DNA of 64,000 nt, taken from positions 1,736,001 through 1,800,000 of the forward strand of contig NC_015572.1 of assembly GCF_000214665.1 (NCBI RefSeq). The letters run 5' to 3'. Shown here piece by piece: positions 56,418-64,000 of this stretch. The position numbers and the translations under genes are program-made. Under the pieces are notes generated by a model. The model saw only the letters and a list, made by a program, of their open reading frames with translations. It did no database searches and had not been told where the DNA came from. Positions within the stretch are counted from its first letter, which is position 1. Each line of letters starts with the position of its first letter. This stretch comes from Methylomonas methanica MC09. Its GTDB lineage: Bacteria > Pseudomonadota > Gammaproteobacteria > Methylococcales > Methylomonadaceae.

Positions 56418-59063
56418 TTATTGCTTGTCCGACAGGTAGCGCAGAATCGTTGCGCTCATTCTGGCTTGTTCCTGTGCGTCAACGATAGGCTGGCAATTTT
56501 GATCCGTTACATAAAACATGTCTTCAGCACGACTGCCGATGGTGGTGATTTTGGCGTCATGCAGATGTATGTCCAGTTTTGTGAAGGCTTTACCTATGGT
56601 GGACAGCAAGCCGGCGCGATCGGTGGTGATCAGTTCGATAGTCGTGTGTTTGCTTAAAGGGTTATCCAAAAAGGTCACACTGGTTTCGATGGGGAAATGC
56701 CGGGCTTGTCTGGATTGCTTGTGGATGTTTTTCGATGAGTTGGCTTTTTTATTAATCAAGCCTTGCCTCAGGGTGTCGCAGATATGAATTTCCCGATATA
56801 AATCGTTGATGGCTTCTCCGGACTGTTCCAATACCTGAAAGCTGTTTAAAACGTATTGATCTTCGGTGGTGATGATGCGGGCGTCCAGAATCGTCAGGCC
56901 CAAGTGATCCAGTGTCGCGGTGCAAATGGAAAATATCTGCGCTTCGTTGCGGGTATAGACAAAAATTTCCGCGCTGCCGCGCTGAGTTTGCGGGCGCAGC
57001 AAGACCAGGGGCAATTCTTCTTCCGTCGATGCGGCGATTGCAATAGTGTGCCAGGCAATTTCATCGGCGGAATAGCGCAGAAAATAATCGCCGCTTAAAT
57101 GTTGCCAAGACGTTGAAATGGCGTTTTTGCTTATGCCGAGTTTGGTCAATTCGCGGTGGGCTTCTTTGCGGGTTTCCTTGATGCGCTCGGAGCGGGCTAC
57201 CGGGTTTTGCAGGCCGCGATGCAATGCGCGGTGCGTGGCGACATAAAGGTCTTTTAGCAGAGCATCCTTCCAGGTATTCCACAGGCTGGGGTTGGTGGCC
57301 CTGATGTCGGCGACGGTCAATAAATACAAATAATTCAAATATTCGATGCTGCCTACTTGCAGGGCGAAGTTGTGAATGACTTCCGGGTCGCTGATATCTT
57401 TGCGTTGCGCGGTCATCGACATCAATAAATGGTTGCGAACCAGCCAGGCAATCAATTTGCTGTCTTGCCTGGATAGACTGTGTTGCCTGCAAAAGTCCAG
57501 AGCAATTTTCTCGCCCAGCGAAGAGTGGTCGCCGCCGCGCCCCTTGGCGATGTCATGAAACAGGGCGGAGATATACAGCACGTCGGGCTTGGGGGTGAGC
57601 AGAAAAATGTTGTTGCAAAATGGCAATTCTTTACTGTGCTTGTCCAGCGCAAAGCGCCTGAGATTTCTAATCACAAACAGTGTATGTTCGTCCACTGTAT
57701 AGATGTGAAACAAATCGTATTGCATGCGGGCGACGATGTTAGCGAAGTCCGGTAAATAAGCCGCCAGCACGCCGTAGCGGTTCATGCGTTTGAGTTGATG
57801 GGTGATGCCGCGGGGCTGTCTGAGAATTTCGATAAACAGCCGGTTGGCTTGTTTGTTATGACGGAAATCGTCGTCAATCAAGCCTAGGCTTTTGCGAATA
57901 AGTCTGATCGTGCTGGCGCGGATACCTTTTAACGACGGCGATTGCTGCAGTAATAAAAATATTTCCAGTAGTGCCAAGGGATGGTTTTGAAAGACCTCGT
58001 CATGACTGACTTCCAGATAGCCGGCAATGGCTGAAAAATTGGCGGTGATTGGGGTTGGAGTCAGGGTCTCATGGTTGGTGATGAGGCGTTCGTTCAGTAG
58101 TTGCAGCAACATTTCGTTAAGTCGCTCGATATCCACGACTGTTTTGAAGAAAAACTGCATGAACTGTTCGACATCCGGATTGCCTTCCTTGTCGGTATAT
58201 CCGAACATGACAGCCATTTCGCGCTGATGGTCGAATAATAAGCGGTCTTCGCAGCGGTTGGTCAAGCAATGCAAGGCAAAGCGCAAGCGCCAGAGAATGT
58301 CTCGGGCGGCTACCAAGCTGTCGTATTCGGAGCGGGGAAGAAACCCGTACTTGATGAGTTCACGCAGGGAATGCGCGTTGTAATGATGTTTGAAAACCCA
58401 GCTGATAACTTGAATGTCTCTTAATCCCCCCGGTCCTTCCTTGATATTGGGTTCCAGGTTGTAGGCGGTGTCGTGAAATTTACTGTAACGCTGCTCTTGT
58501 TCGTTCATTTTGGCCAGGAAAAACCGCTCCGATGACCAAAGTTGAGTATTGATGATTTGTTTGGAAAGCGTTTCGAATAAATCCGCATTGCCGCTAATTA
58601 GGCGCATTTCCAGCAGGCTGGTGAAAATGGTTTGGTCCTGCAGGGCAAAGGCGACGCATTCGCTGGTAAAGCAGGTTCTAAGGCCGGGTTTTAGGCCGAT
58701 ATCCCAAAGAAAATTACTGAAAGCGGACAGGCTGTCTTGGATTTTGTCGGTAAATTCCTGGTTTAGAACAATCAGGATGTCGATGTCGGAAAATGGGAAT
58801 AACTCGCTGCGGCCATAGCCGCCGGTGGCTATTAAGGCCTGGTGATCTGCTTCATCGGCCAGGAAATGCGTCCAGCAGGCCGATAGAAGGTGATCGATAA
58901 AGCCGGCTTTTTCGCTGAGTAAGTCCGTCGGCGATTGAGACGGCTTAAAACGAAGCTTCAGCTGTTCGTTTTCGCTGGCAATGGCGCTTTTAAAGGCCGC
59001 TATGGGTTGAGGGTCTTTAAGACTTTCGGCGAAATACGCTTCGGTAAATAACGTGTCGGTCAC
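56418..59063 (-). CDS. glnD: Bifunctional PII uridylyltransferase/uridylyl-removing enzyme
   Basis: An 881-residue GlnD of normal length that modifies PII according to glutamine. Nucleotidyltransferase motif GGYGRSELFPFSDIDIL, an HD phosphohydrolase motif (LFHDIAKGRGGDHS) and two C-terminal ACT domains are seen. The start is GTG, overlapping the map stop (GTGA). It links nitrogen sensing to the nif cluster and glutamate synthase in this window. Confidence 0.95.
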   Translation of the reverse strand: MTDTLFTEAYFAESLKDPQPIAAFKSAIASENEQLKLRFKPSQSPTDLLSEKAGFIDHLLSACWTHFLADEADHQALIATGGYGRSELFPFSDIDILIVLNQEFTDKIQDSLSAFSNFLWDIGLKPGLRTCFTSECVAFALQDQTIFTSLLEMRLISGNADLFETLSKQIINTQLWSSERFFLAKMNEQEQRYSKFHDTAYNLEPNIKEGPGGLRDIQVISWVFKHHYNAHSLRELIKYGFLPRSEYDSLVAARDILWRLRFALHCLTNRCEDRLLFDHQREMAVMFGYTDKEGNPDVEQFMQFFFKTVVDIERLNEMLLQLLNERLITNHETLTPTPITANFSAIAGYLEVSHDEVFQNHPLALLEIFLLLQQSPSLKGIRASTIRLIRKSLGLIDDDFRHNKQANRLFIEILRQPRGITHQLKRMNRYGVLAAYLPDFANIVARMQYDLFHIYTVDEHTLFVIRNLRRFALDKHSKELPFCNNIFLLTPKPDVLYISALFHDIAKGRGGDHSSLGEKIALDFCRQHSLSRQDSKLIAWLVRNHLLMSMTAQRKDISDPEVIHNFALQVGSIEYLNYLYLLTVADIRATNPSLWNTWKDALLKDLYVATHRALHRGLQNPVARSERIKETRKEAHRELTKLGISKNAISTSWQHLSGDYFLRYSADEIAWHTIAIAASTEEELPLVLLRPQTQRGSAEIFVYTRNEAQIFSICTATLDHLGLTILDARIITTEDQYVLNSFQVLEQSGEAINDLYREIHICDTLRQGLINKKANSSKNIHKQSRQARHFPIETSVTFLDNPLSKHTTIELITTDRAGLLSTIGKAFTKLDIHLHDAKITTIGSRAEDMFYVTDQNCQPIVDAQEQARMSATILRYLSDKQ

Positions 59064-59824
59064 CGTTCTTCCTGGCGCAAGGTCAAAATTTCGTAACCGC
59101 TATCCGTGACCAGGATAGTGTGTTCCCATTGTGCCGACAGGCTGCGATCCTTGGTAACGGCGGTCCAACCGTCGGGTAGAATTTTCATATGCCTTTTGCC
59201 GATATTGATCATGGGCTCGATCGTAAAAATCATGCCGGGTTCGATCATCGCGCCCTCGCCACGTTTGCCGAAATGCATGACGTGCGGGTCTTCGTGAAAG
59301 TTTTTACCGATGCCGTGGCCGCAAAATTCCCGAACCACCGAATAGCGGTTGCTTTCAGCGTGTTGTTGAATGGCATAGCCTATATCGCCGAAATGGGCGC
59401 CGGGCTTAACTTGTTCGATACCTAAAAACAGACATTGGCGGGTAATGTCAACCAGACGTTTGGCGTGCTGACTGACATCGCCAACGCAGAACATTTTACT
59501 GGTGTCGCCGTGGTAGTCGTCTTTGATAACGGTAATGTCAACATTAACAATGTCGCCGTTTTTGAGTTTTTTATCGCTGGGAATGCCGTGGCAAATTTGA
59601 TGGTTAATCGAGGTGCAGATCGATTTTGGGAAGCCTCGATAATTGAGCGGGGCCGGAATGGCTTGTTGTTCGTTAACGATGTAATCGTGACAAATCCGGT
59701 CAAGCTCTTCGGTCGTAATGCCTACCACGACATGCGGAGCAATCATCTCCAATACATCAGCGGCCAGCTTGCCCGCAATGCGCATTTTTTCGATTTCTTC
59801 GGTTGTTTTTATGGCAATGCTCAT
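59060..59824 (-). CDS. map: Type I methionine aminopeptidase
   Basis: A 254-residue enzyme that removes the initiator Met. The metal ligands are seen in NVDITVIKDDYHGDTSKMF, GHGIGKNFHEDPHV and FTIEPM, with the last Glu in SAQWEHTI. It is encoded divergently from rpsB and overlaps glnD. Confidence 0.95.
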   Translation of the reverse strand: MSIAIKTTEEIEKMRIAGKLAADVLEMIAPHVVVGITTEELDRICHDYIVNEQQAIPAPLNYRGFPKSICTSINHQICHGIPSDKKLKNGDIVNVDITVIKDDYHGDTSKMFCVGDVSQHAKRLVDITRQCLFLGIEQVKPGAHFGDIGYAIQQHAESNRYSVVREFCGHGIGKNFHEDPHVMHFGKRGEGAMIEPGMIFTIEPMINIGKRHMKILPDGWTAVTKDRSLSAQWEHTILVTDSGYEILTLRQEER

Positions 59825-59959
59825 CAGGGTATTCGGAATAAATATGTGGGCTATATGGTTAACTTAGAGGGTGTTGCTATCGCGGTTTTTAGAACAGTCT
59901 ATCAGACTTGGTATTGTTGTGAAATTGCAATCATGGTATAAAGTGAAGTTCACTATGTT

Positions 59960-60090
59960 TAATACTCACGTCTGTCGACACGATTGATGGGGTGCTGGTT
60001 ACAGTGGAGACACGGTAACCGGTCATCAGTCGGGACAGTGCGGAGGCGTAACCCAACGCCGAATCATTCGGCAAATCCTAGGAGAAATAA
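59960..60090 (+). promoter_or_regulatory. Possible structured rpsB leader
   Basis: The leader contains the hairpins GGCGTAACCCAACGCC and CCGAATCATTCGG followed by AGGAGA before the rpsB ATG. Gammaproteobacterial rpsB leaders are bound by S2 for feedback control, but the match is by position and structure only. Confidence 0.4.
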
Positions 60091-60834
60091 ATGGCAGCAG
60101 TGTCAATGCGTCAAATGTTAGAAGCGGGTGTTCATTTCGGACACCAAACTCGTTACTGGAATCCTAAAATGGCTTCCTATTTATTCGGTGCCCGTAACAA
60201 AATCCATATCATCGATTTGGAACAAACGTTGCCGATGTTTAACGACGCGATGAATTATCTGGGTCAAATGACCGCCAACAAAGGCAACATTCTGTTTGTC
60301 GGCACCAAAAAAGCCGCTCGCAAAGCAGTGGCGGAAGAAGCAAAACGTTGCGGCATGCCTTATGTCAACCATCGTTGGTTGGGCGGTATGTTGACCAACT
60401 TTAAAACCATTAAAAAATCCATCAATCGCCTGAAAGAACTGGAAGCGATGAAAGCCGACGGTACTTTATACCAACGTTTCAGCAAAAAAGAAGCTTTGGG
60501 TATGGAGCGTGAATTGGAGAAACTGGAACGCAGTCTGGGCGGTATCAAAGACATGCGCGGTACTCCCGATGCGATTTTTGTACTGGATGTTGGCTACGAA
60601 AAGAACGCTATTATGGAAGCCAAAAAACTGGGCATTCCTGTGATTGGCGTGGTTGATTCCAACAACTCGCCAGACAATGTTGATTATGTGATTCCCGGCA
60701 ACGATGACTCGATTCGTGCGGTAACCCTGTATTGCCAAAGTGCGGCGGCTGCAGTTTTGGAAGCCAAAGCCTTGCGTATGGATGCCGGTACAAAATCGGA
60801 TGATTTCGTCGAGGAAGTTGCAGCGGAAGCGTAA
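60091..60834 (+). CDS. rpsB: 30S ribosomal protein S2
   Basis: A 247-residue S2 ([58 protein letters not shown]). Length and start are normal. It heads the conserved rpsB-tsf-pyrH-frr-uppS order. Confidence 0.97.
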   Translation: MAAVSMRQMLEAGVHFGHQTRYWNPKMASYLFGARNKIHIIDLEQTLPMFNDAMNYLGQMTANKGNILFVGTKKAARKAVAEEAKRCGMPYVNHRWLGGMLTNFKTIKKSINRLKELEAMKADGTLYQRFSKKEALGMERELEKLERSLGGIKDMRGTPDAIFVLDVGYEKNAIMEAKKLGIPVIGVVDSNNSPDNVDYVIPGNDDSIRAVTLYCQSAAAAVLEAKALRMDAGTKSDDFVEEVAAEA

Positions 60835-60907
60835 GTTTTTGCAGCCCGCACATGTTGGCCGGGCGCACCCGGACCTGATTTGTATTGGGTCCGGATTTTA
60901 GTCTTTT

Positions 60908-60937
60908 AAACGCCTCCTTTGTGAGGCGTTTTTTTAG
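60908..60937 (+). terminator. Terminator/attenuator between rpsB and tsf
   Basis: ACGCCTC and GAGGCGT form a stem followed by a run of T. Readthrough is expected because tsf follows closely. Confidence 0.8.
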
Positions 60938-60960
60938 TTAATAATCTTGAGGAAAAAATA

Positions 60961-61839
60961 ATGAATATTAGTGCGGCGATGGTTAAGGAACTGCGTGAAC
61001 GTACAGGTTCGGGCATGATGGAATGTAAAAAAGCCTTGGTTGAAGCTAACGGCGATATGGAATTAGCCATCGAGAACATGCGTAAATCCGGTCTGGCTAA
61101 AGCTGATAAAAAATCCGGTCGTATCGCAGCCGAAGGCGTTATCGGGGTTAAAGTATCCGCGGATAATAAAATCGCGGTCATGGCGGATGTAAATTGCGAA
61201 ACCGATTTCGTGGCCAAGGGCGATGATTTTTCCGCTTTTGTAAACGACGTGGTGGATGCCTTGTTGTCGGCTGATGTCGACAGCGACGAGCAATTGCAAG
61301 CCATGGTTTTGGCGAACGGTCAAACCGTAGATGAAACCCGTCGTGCACTGATCGCCAAATTAGGCGAAAACATCACTGTTAGACGTTTTCAAAAATTCGT
61401 TACCGCCGAAGGCGGTCAAGCTTGCTACCTGCACGGCAGCAAAATCGGGGTTATTGTAGAGCTGGCCAAGGACGACAGCGTATTGGGTAAAGATATTGCC
61501 ATGCATATTGCGGCTTCCAAGCCGGAATTCGTGTCCGAAGATCAAGTGTCGGCCGACGTGATTGCCAAGGAAAAAGAGATTTTCTCCGCCCAAGCCCTGG
61601 AAAGCGGCAAGCCCGCCGAAATCGTTGAGAAAATGATCGGCGGCCGTATCAGCAAATTCCTGGCTGAAATTACATTGGTCGGCCAACCCTTCATCAAAGA
61701 CGACAGTATGACTGTCGGTAAATTGCTGTCTTCCAAGGGTAACTCGGTGGTACGCTTTGCCCGTTTTGAAGTAGGCGAAGGTATCGAGAAGAAAGAAGAA
61801 GACTTTGCTGCTGAAGTAATGGCGCAAGTTAGAGGCTAA
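60961..61839 (+). CDS. tsf: Elongation factor Ts
   Basis: A 292-residue EF-Ts that recycles EF-Tu. The N-terminal pattern [19 protein letters not shown] and the core [10 protein letters not shown] are typical. A hairpin terminator follows 11 bases after the stop. Confidence 0.97.
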   Translation: MNISAAMVKELRERTGSGMMECKKALVEANGDMELAIENMRKSGLAKADKKSGRIAAEGVIGVKVSADNKIAVMADVNCETDFVAKGDDFSAFVNDVVDALLSADVDSDEQLQAMVLANGQTVDETRRALIAKLGENITVRRFQKFVTAEGGQACYLHGSKIGVIVELAKDDSVLGKDIAMHIAASKPEFVSEDQVSADVIAKEKEIFSAQALESGKPAEIVEKMIGGRISKFLAEITLVGQPFIKDDSMTVGKLLSSKGNSVVRFARFEVGEGIEKKEEDFAAEVMAQVRG

Positions 61840-61850
61840 AACCTCGGGTA

Positions 61851-61875
61851 AAACCCGGTGAAAACCGGGTTTTTT
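61851..61875 (+). terminator. Rho-independent terminator after tsf
   Basis: AAACCCGGT pairs with ACCGGGTTT around GAAA and is followed by a T-run, a strong terminator. Confidence 0.85.
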
Positions 61876-61923
61876 CTGTGCCGGATTAATTGCTTTAACC
61901 CTTCAACCCTGGATACTTCGATT

Positions 61924-62643
61924 ATGAGTCAGATCATTTGTCAGAGAATTTTACTTAAATTAAGCGGTGAAGCACTAATGAGCGAAAAAGGGGGGAGTAT
62001 CGATCCCGATATCGTTCAGCGTTTGGCGCAAGAAGTTAAGGATTTATGTGATGCCGGTATTCAAGTTGGTTTGGTAATAGGCGGCGGGAATATCTTACGC
62101 GGTGCCGAAAAAGCCTCCGACGGTCTAAATCGGGTCACCAGCGATCAAATGGGGATGCTGGCGACTGTTATCAATGCCTTGGCGATGCAGGATGCTCTGG
62201 AATACCTGGGTCAACCGGTACGGGTGATGACGGCATTGAAAATCAACCAAGTGTGCGAGGATTATATTCGCCGCCGCGCCGTCAGGCATTTGGAAAAAGG
62301 CCGGGTGACTATTTTTGCGGCCGGTACCGGTAATCCGTTTTTTACCACCGATACCGCAGCCAGTTTACGCGCCATCGAAATCGATGCGCAGCTGATGATC
62401 AAGGCCACCAAAGTTAAGGGTGTGTATTCAGCAGACCCCAATAAAGTGGCCGACGCCGTGTTTTATCCACGTTTAACGTATGATGAAGCGATAGACCAGC
62501 GTCTAAACGTGATGGATACCACGGCCTTGGTGTTATGCCGTGACAACAACCTGCCGATGCGGGTAATGAATATTTTTGAGCCGGGGGCGGTCATGCGCTT
62601 AATGCGCGGCGAGGACATCGGCTCTCTAATTGTGAGGAAATAG
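61924..62643 (+). CDS. pyrH: UMP kinase
   Basis: A 239-residue UMP kinase ([41 protein letters not shown]). The ATG at 61924 fits the family N-terminus; the frame opens 22 codons upstream inside the terminator and was not used. Confidence 0.95.
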   Translation: MSQIICQRILLKLSGEALMSEKGGSIDPDIVQRLAQEVKDLCDAGIQVGLVIGGGNILRGAEKASDGLNRVTSDQMGMLATVINALAMQDALEYLGQPVRVMTALKINQVCEDYIRRRAVRHLEKGRVTIFAAGTGNPFFTTDTAASLRAIEIDAQLMIKATKVKGVYSADPNKVADAVFYPRLTYDEAIDQRLNVMDTTALVLCRDNNLPMRVMNIFEPGAVMRLMRGEDIGSLIVRK

Positions 62644-62644
62644 A

Positions 62645-63202
62645 ATGATCAGTGATATTCAACAAGATGCTGCGGCGCGCATGGCAAAAAGCATAGAAGC
62701 GTTGCAAAAGGCCTTTACCAAGATCAGAACCGGACGGGCCCATCCCAGTCTGCTGGACCAGATTAGCGTGAGTTATTACGGTTCGGAATCGCAATTGTCG
62801 CAAGTGGCCAATGTTTCGGTCGAAGATGCCAGAACCTTGAAAGTGGTGCCCTGGGAAAAAGGCATGGTGCAAGCCATTGAAAAAGCCATTTTGTCTTCCG
62901 GATTGGGTTTAAACCCGGCAACTCAGGGAACGGTGATCCGCATTCCGTTACCTGCTTTAACCGAAGAACGTCGCCGTGATTTGGTGAAAGTGGTTAAAAG
63001 CGAAGCGGAACAGGGTCGCGTTTCGATAAGAAACATTCGCCGCGATGCCAATGCAGCCATCAAGGATGCATTAAAGGAAAAACTGATTTCCGAGGACGAT
63101 GCCCGGCAAGGTGAAGATAAAATTCAAAAATTGACGGATCAATACATCAAGGAAGTGGAAAAGCATCTTGAAGAAAAAGAAGCTGATTTGTTGTCCATGT
63201 AG
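62645..63202 (+). CDS. frr: Ribosome recycling factor
   Basis: A 185-residue RRF ([28 protein letters not shown]). It starts two bases after pyrH and has the usual length. Confidence 0.97.
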   Translation: MISDIQQDAAARMAKSIEALQKAFTKIRTGRAHPSLLDQISVSYYGSESQLSQVANVSVEDARTLKVVPWEKGMVQAIEKAILSSGLGLNPATQGTVIRIPLPALTEERRRDLVKVVKSEAEQGRVSIRNIRRDANAAIKDALKEKLISEDDARQGEDKIQKLTDQYIKEVEKHLEEKEADLLSM

Positions 63203-63219
63203 GTTGAACGAGCACACAC

Positions 63220-63984
63220 ATGGCAAATGAACTGGATAGCAAATTGATAGTCAACGGAAGCAATCCGAGGCATATCGCCATTATCATGGACGGCAACGGC
63301 CGTTGGGCGCAAAAGCGGATGATGCCCCGAATCATGGGGCATCACGCGGGTGTAAAAGTTGTAAGAAAAATCGTTGAGTACTGTGCCAAGCAAAACATCG
63401 AAGTGTTATCGCTGTTTGCCTTTAGCAGCGAAAATTGGCGGCGGCCCAAGGAGGAAGTCAGTCTGTTGATGGAATTGTTCATGAACACGCTGCAAACCCA
63501 GGTCGATAAATTGGATAAAAACAATATCCGTTTGCGCATCATTGGCGATAAAGCGGCGTTTCCGGAAAGATTGCAGGAAAAAATTCGCGCCGCCGAGGCT
63601 CAAACTGCCGGAAATGACGGTATGACCTTGCTGATTGCGGCTAACTACGGCGGCCGATGGGATATTACCCAGGCAGTGCAAAAAATTGCCGCCGGTATCA
63701 AAGCCGGTCAAATCCAGGAACAGGCCATTACGGAAGATCTGATTAACAGTTATTTGGTAACGGCCGATTTGCCGGAGCCGGATTTGTTCATTCGTTCGGG
63801 CGGCGAAGAACGGGTCAGTAATTTTTTACTTTGGCAATTGGCTTATACCGAATTTTTCTTTACCGATGTACTATGGCCGGAATTTGATCAAGCCATGATG
63901 CAAAAAGCCATTGATAGTTTTAAGAGTAGGCAGCGGCGATTTGGTCATACCGGCGAACAAGTCATTGATAAGCGCATTCTTTAG
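63220..63984 (+). CDS. uppS: Undecaprenyl diphosphate synthase
   Basis: A 254-residue cis-prenyltransferase that makes the wall lipid carrier. The catalytic region is IAIIMDGNGRWAQKR, and SFAFSSENWRRP-like (LFAFSSENWRRPKEE) and RSGGEERVSNFLLWQ follow. It ends 16 bases before the window edge. Confidence 0.96.
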   Translation: MANELDSKLIVNGSNPRHIAIIMDGNGRWAQKRMMPRIMGHHAGVKVVRKIVEYCAKQNIEVLSLFAFSSENWRRPKEEVSLLMELFMNTLQTQVDKLDKNNIRLRIIGDKAAFPERLQEKIRAAEAQTAGNDGMTLLIAANYGGRWDITQAVQKIAAGIKAGQIQEQAITEDLINSYLVTADLPEPDLFIRSGGEERVSNFLLWQLAYTEFFFTDVLWPEFDQAMMQKAIDSFKSRQRRFGHTGEQVIDKRIL

Positions 63985-64000
63985 CCACTTTCCATAACCA

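Overview
The window looks like chromosomal DNA of a gammaproteobacterium. The protein set (nitrogen-fixation genes, ba3-type oxidase, a NuoCD-fused hydrogenase-4-like complex, a NikR nickel locus, REP/RAYT repeats) would fit a Methylococcales-type methanotroph. That assignment is inference: no methane or methanol oxidation genes and no rRNA or tRNA genes are visible here.

Layout. 1-9.2 kb (minus strand): a SulP anion transporter followed by six tightly overlapping genes for a membrane complex of the hydrogenase-4/complex I type. Its large subunit has lost the Cys residues that hold the NiFe site. 9.6-14 kb: an exported beta-propeller protein and an Na/Pi-type transporter with a small basic partner. 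14.6-24.3 kb: a metal-related island with NikR, two unknown membrane proteins, a CopC-fold protein, a membrane-anchored periplasmic protein, a haem-binding lipoprotein, a second lipoprotein, a two-component system, a TonB-dependent receptor, HupE/UreJ and a small helical exported protein. Three sites of the form GTATGA-N15-TCATAC (two of them imperfect) bracket it. 24.7-30.3 kb (minus): a ba3-type oxidase operon with two c-type cytochromes and a chemoreceptor carrying its own haem motif. 30.5-36.6 kb: a methyltransferase, an Ala-rich lipoprotein, then proA-nadD-rsfS and FlgP/FlgT-like lipoproteins.

36.7-40 kb is an accessory patch: an AT-rich two-gene cassette, repeats, a REP-flanked tyrosine transposase (RAYT) with a changed catalytic motif, and a RES/Xre toxin-antitoxin pair. 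40.2-45.6 kb is a nif accessory cluster (nifB, a 2[4Fe-4S] ferredoxin, a NifO-like protein, a flavodiiron protein, two [2Fe-2S] ferredoxins, nifQ) behind a clear NifA/sigma-54 promoter, followed by a convergent zinc-binding cytoplasmic chemoreceptor.

47.4-54.7 kb (minus) pairs an unusually long glutamate synthase large subunit with a CysJ-type diflavin reductase. 55-64 kb is core housekeeping: a UbiH-family hydroxylase, glnD and map (minus strand), then rpsB-tsf-pyrH-frr-uppS.

The most notable loci are the transporter plus cofactor-less hydrogenase-like complex, the NikR island in which two metal-protein folds lack their usual ligands, the oxidase operon with a haem chemoreceptor, and the extended GltB next to a diflavin reductase. 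Regulatory and functional links are inferred from gene order and motifs only.
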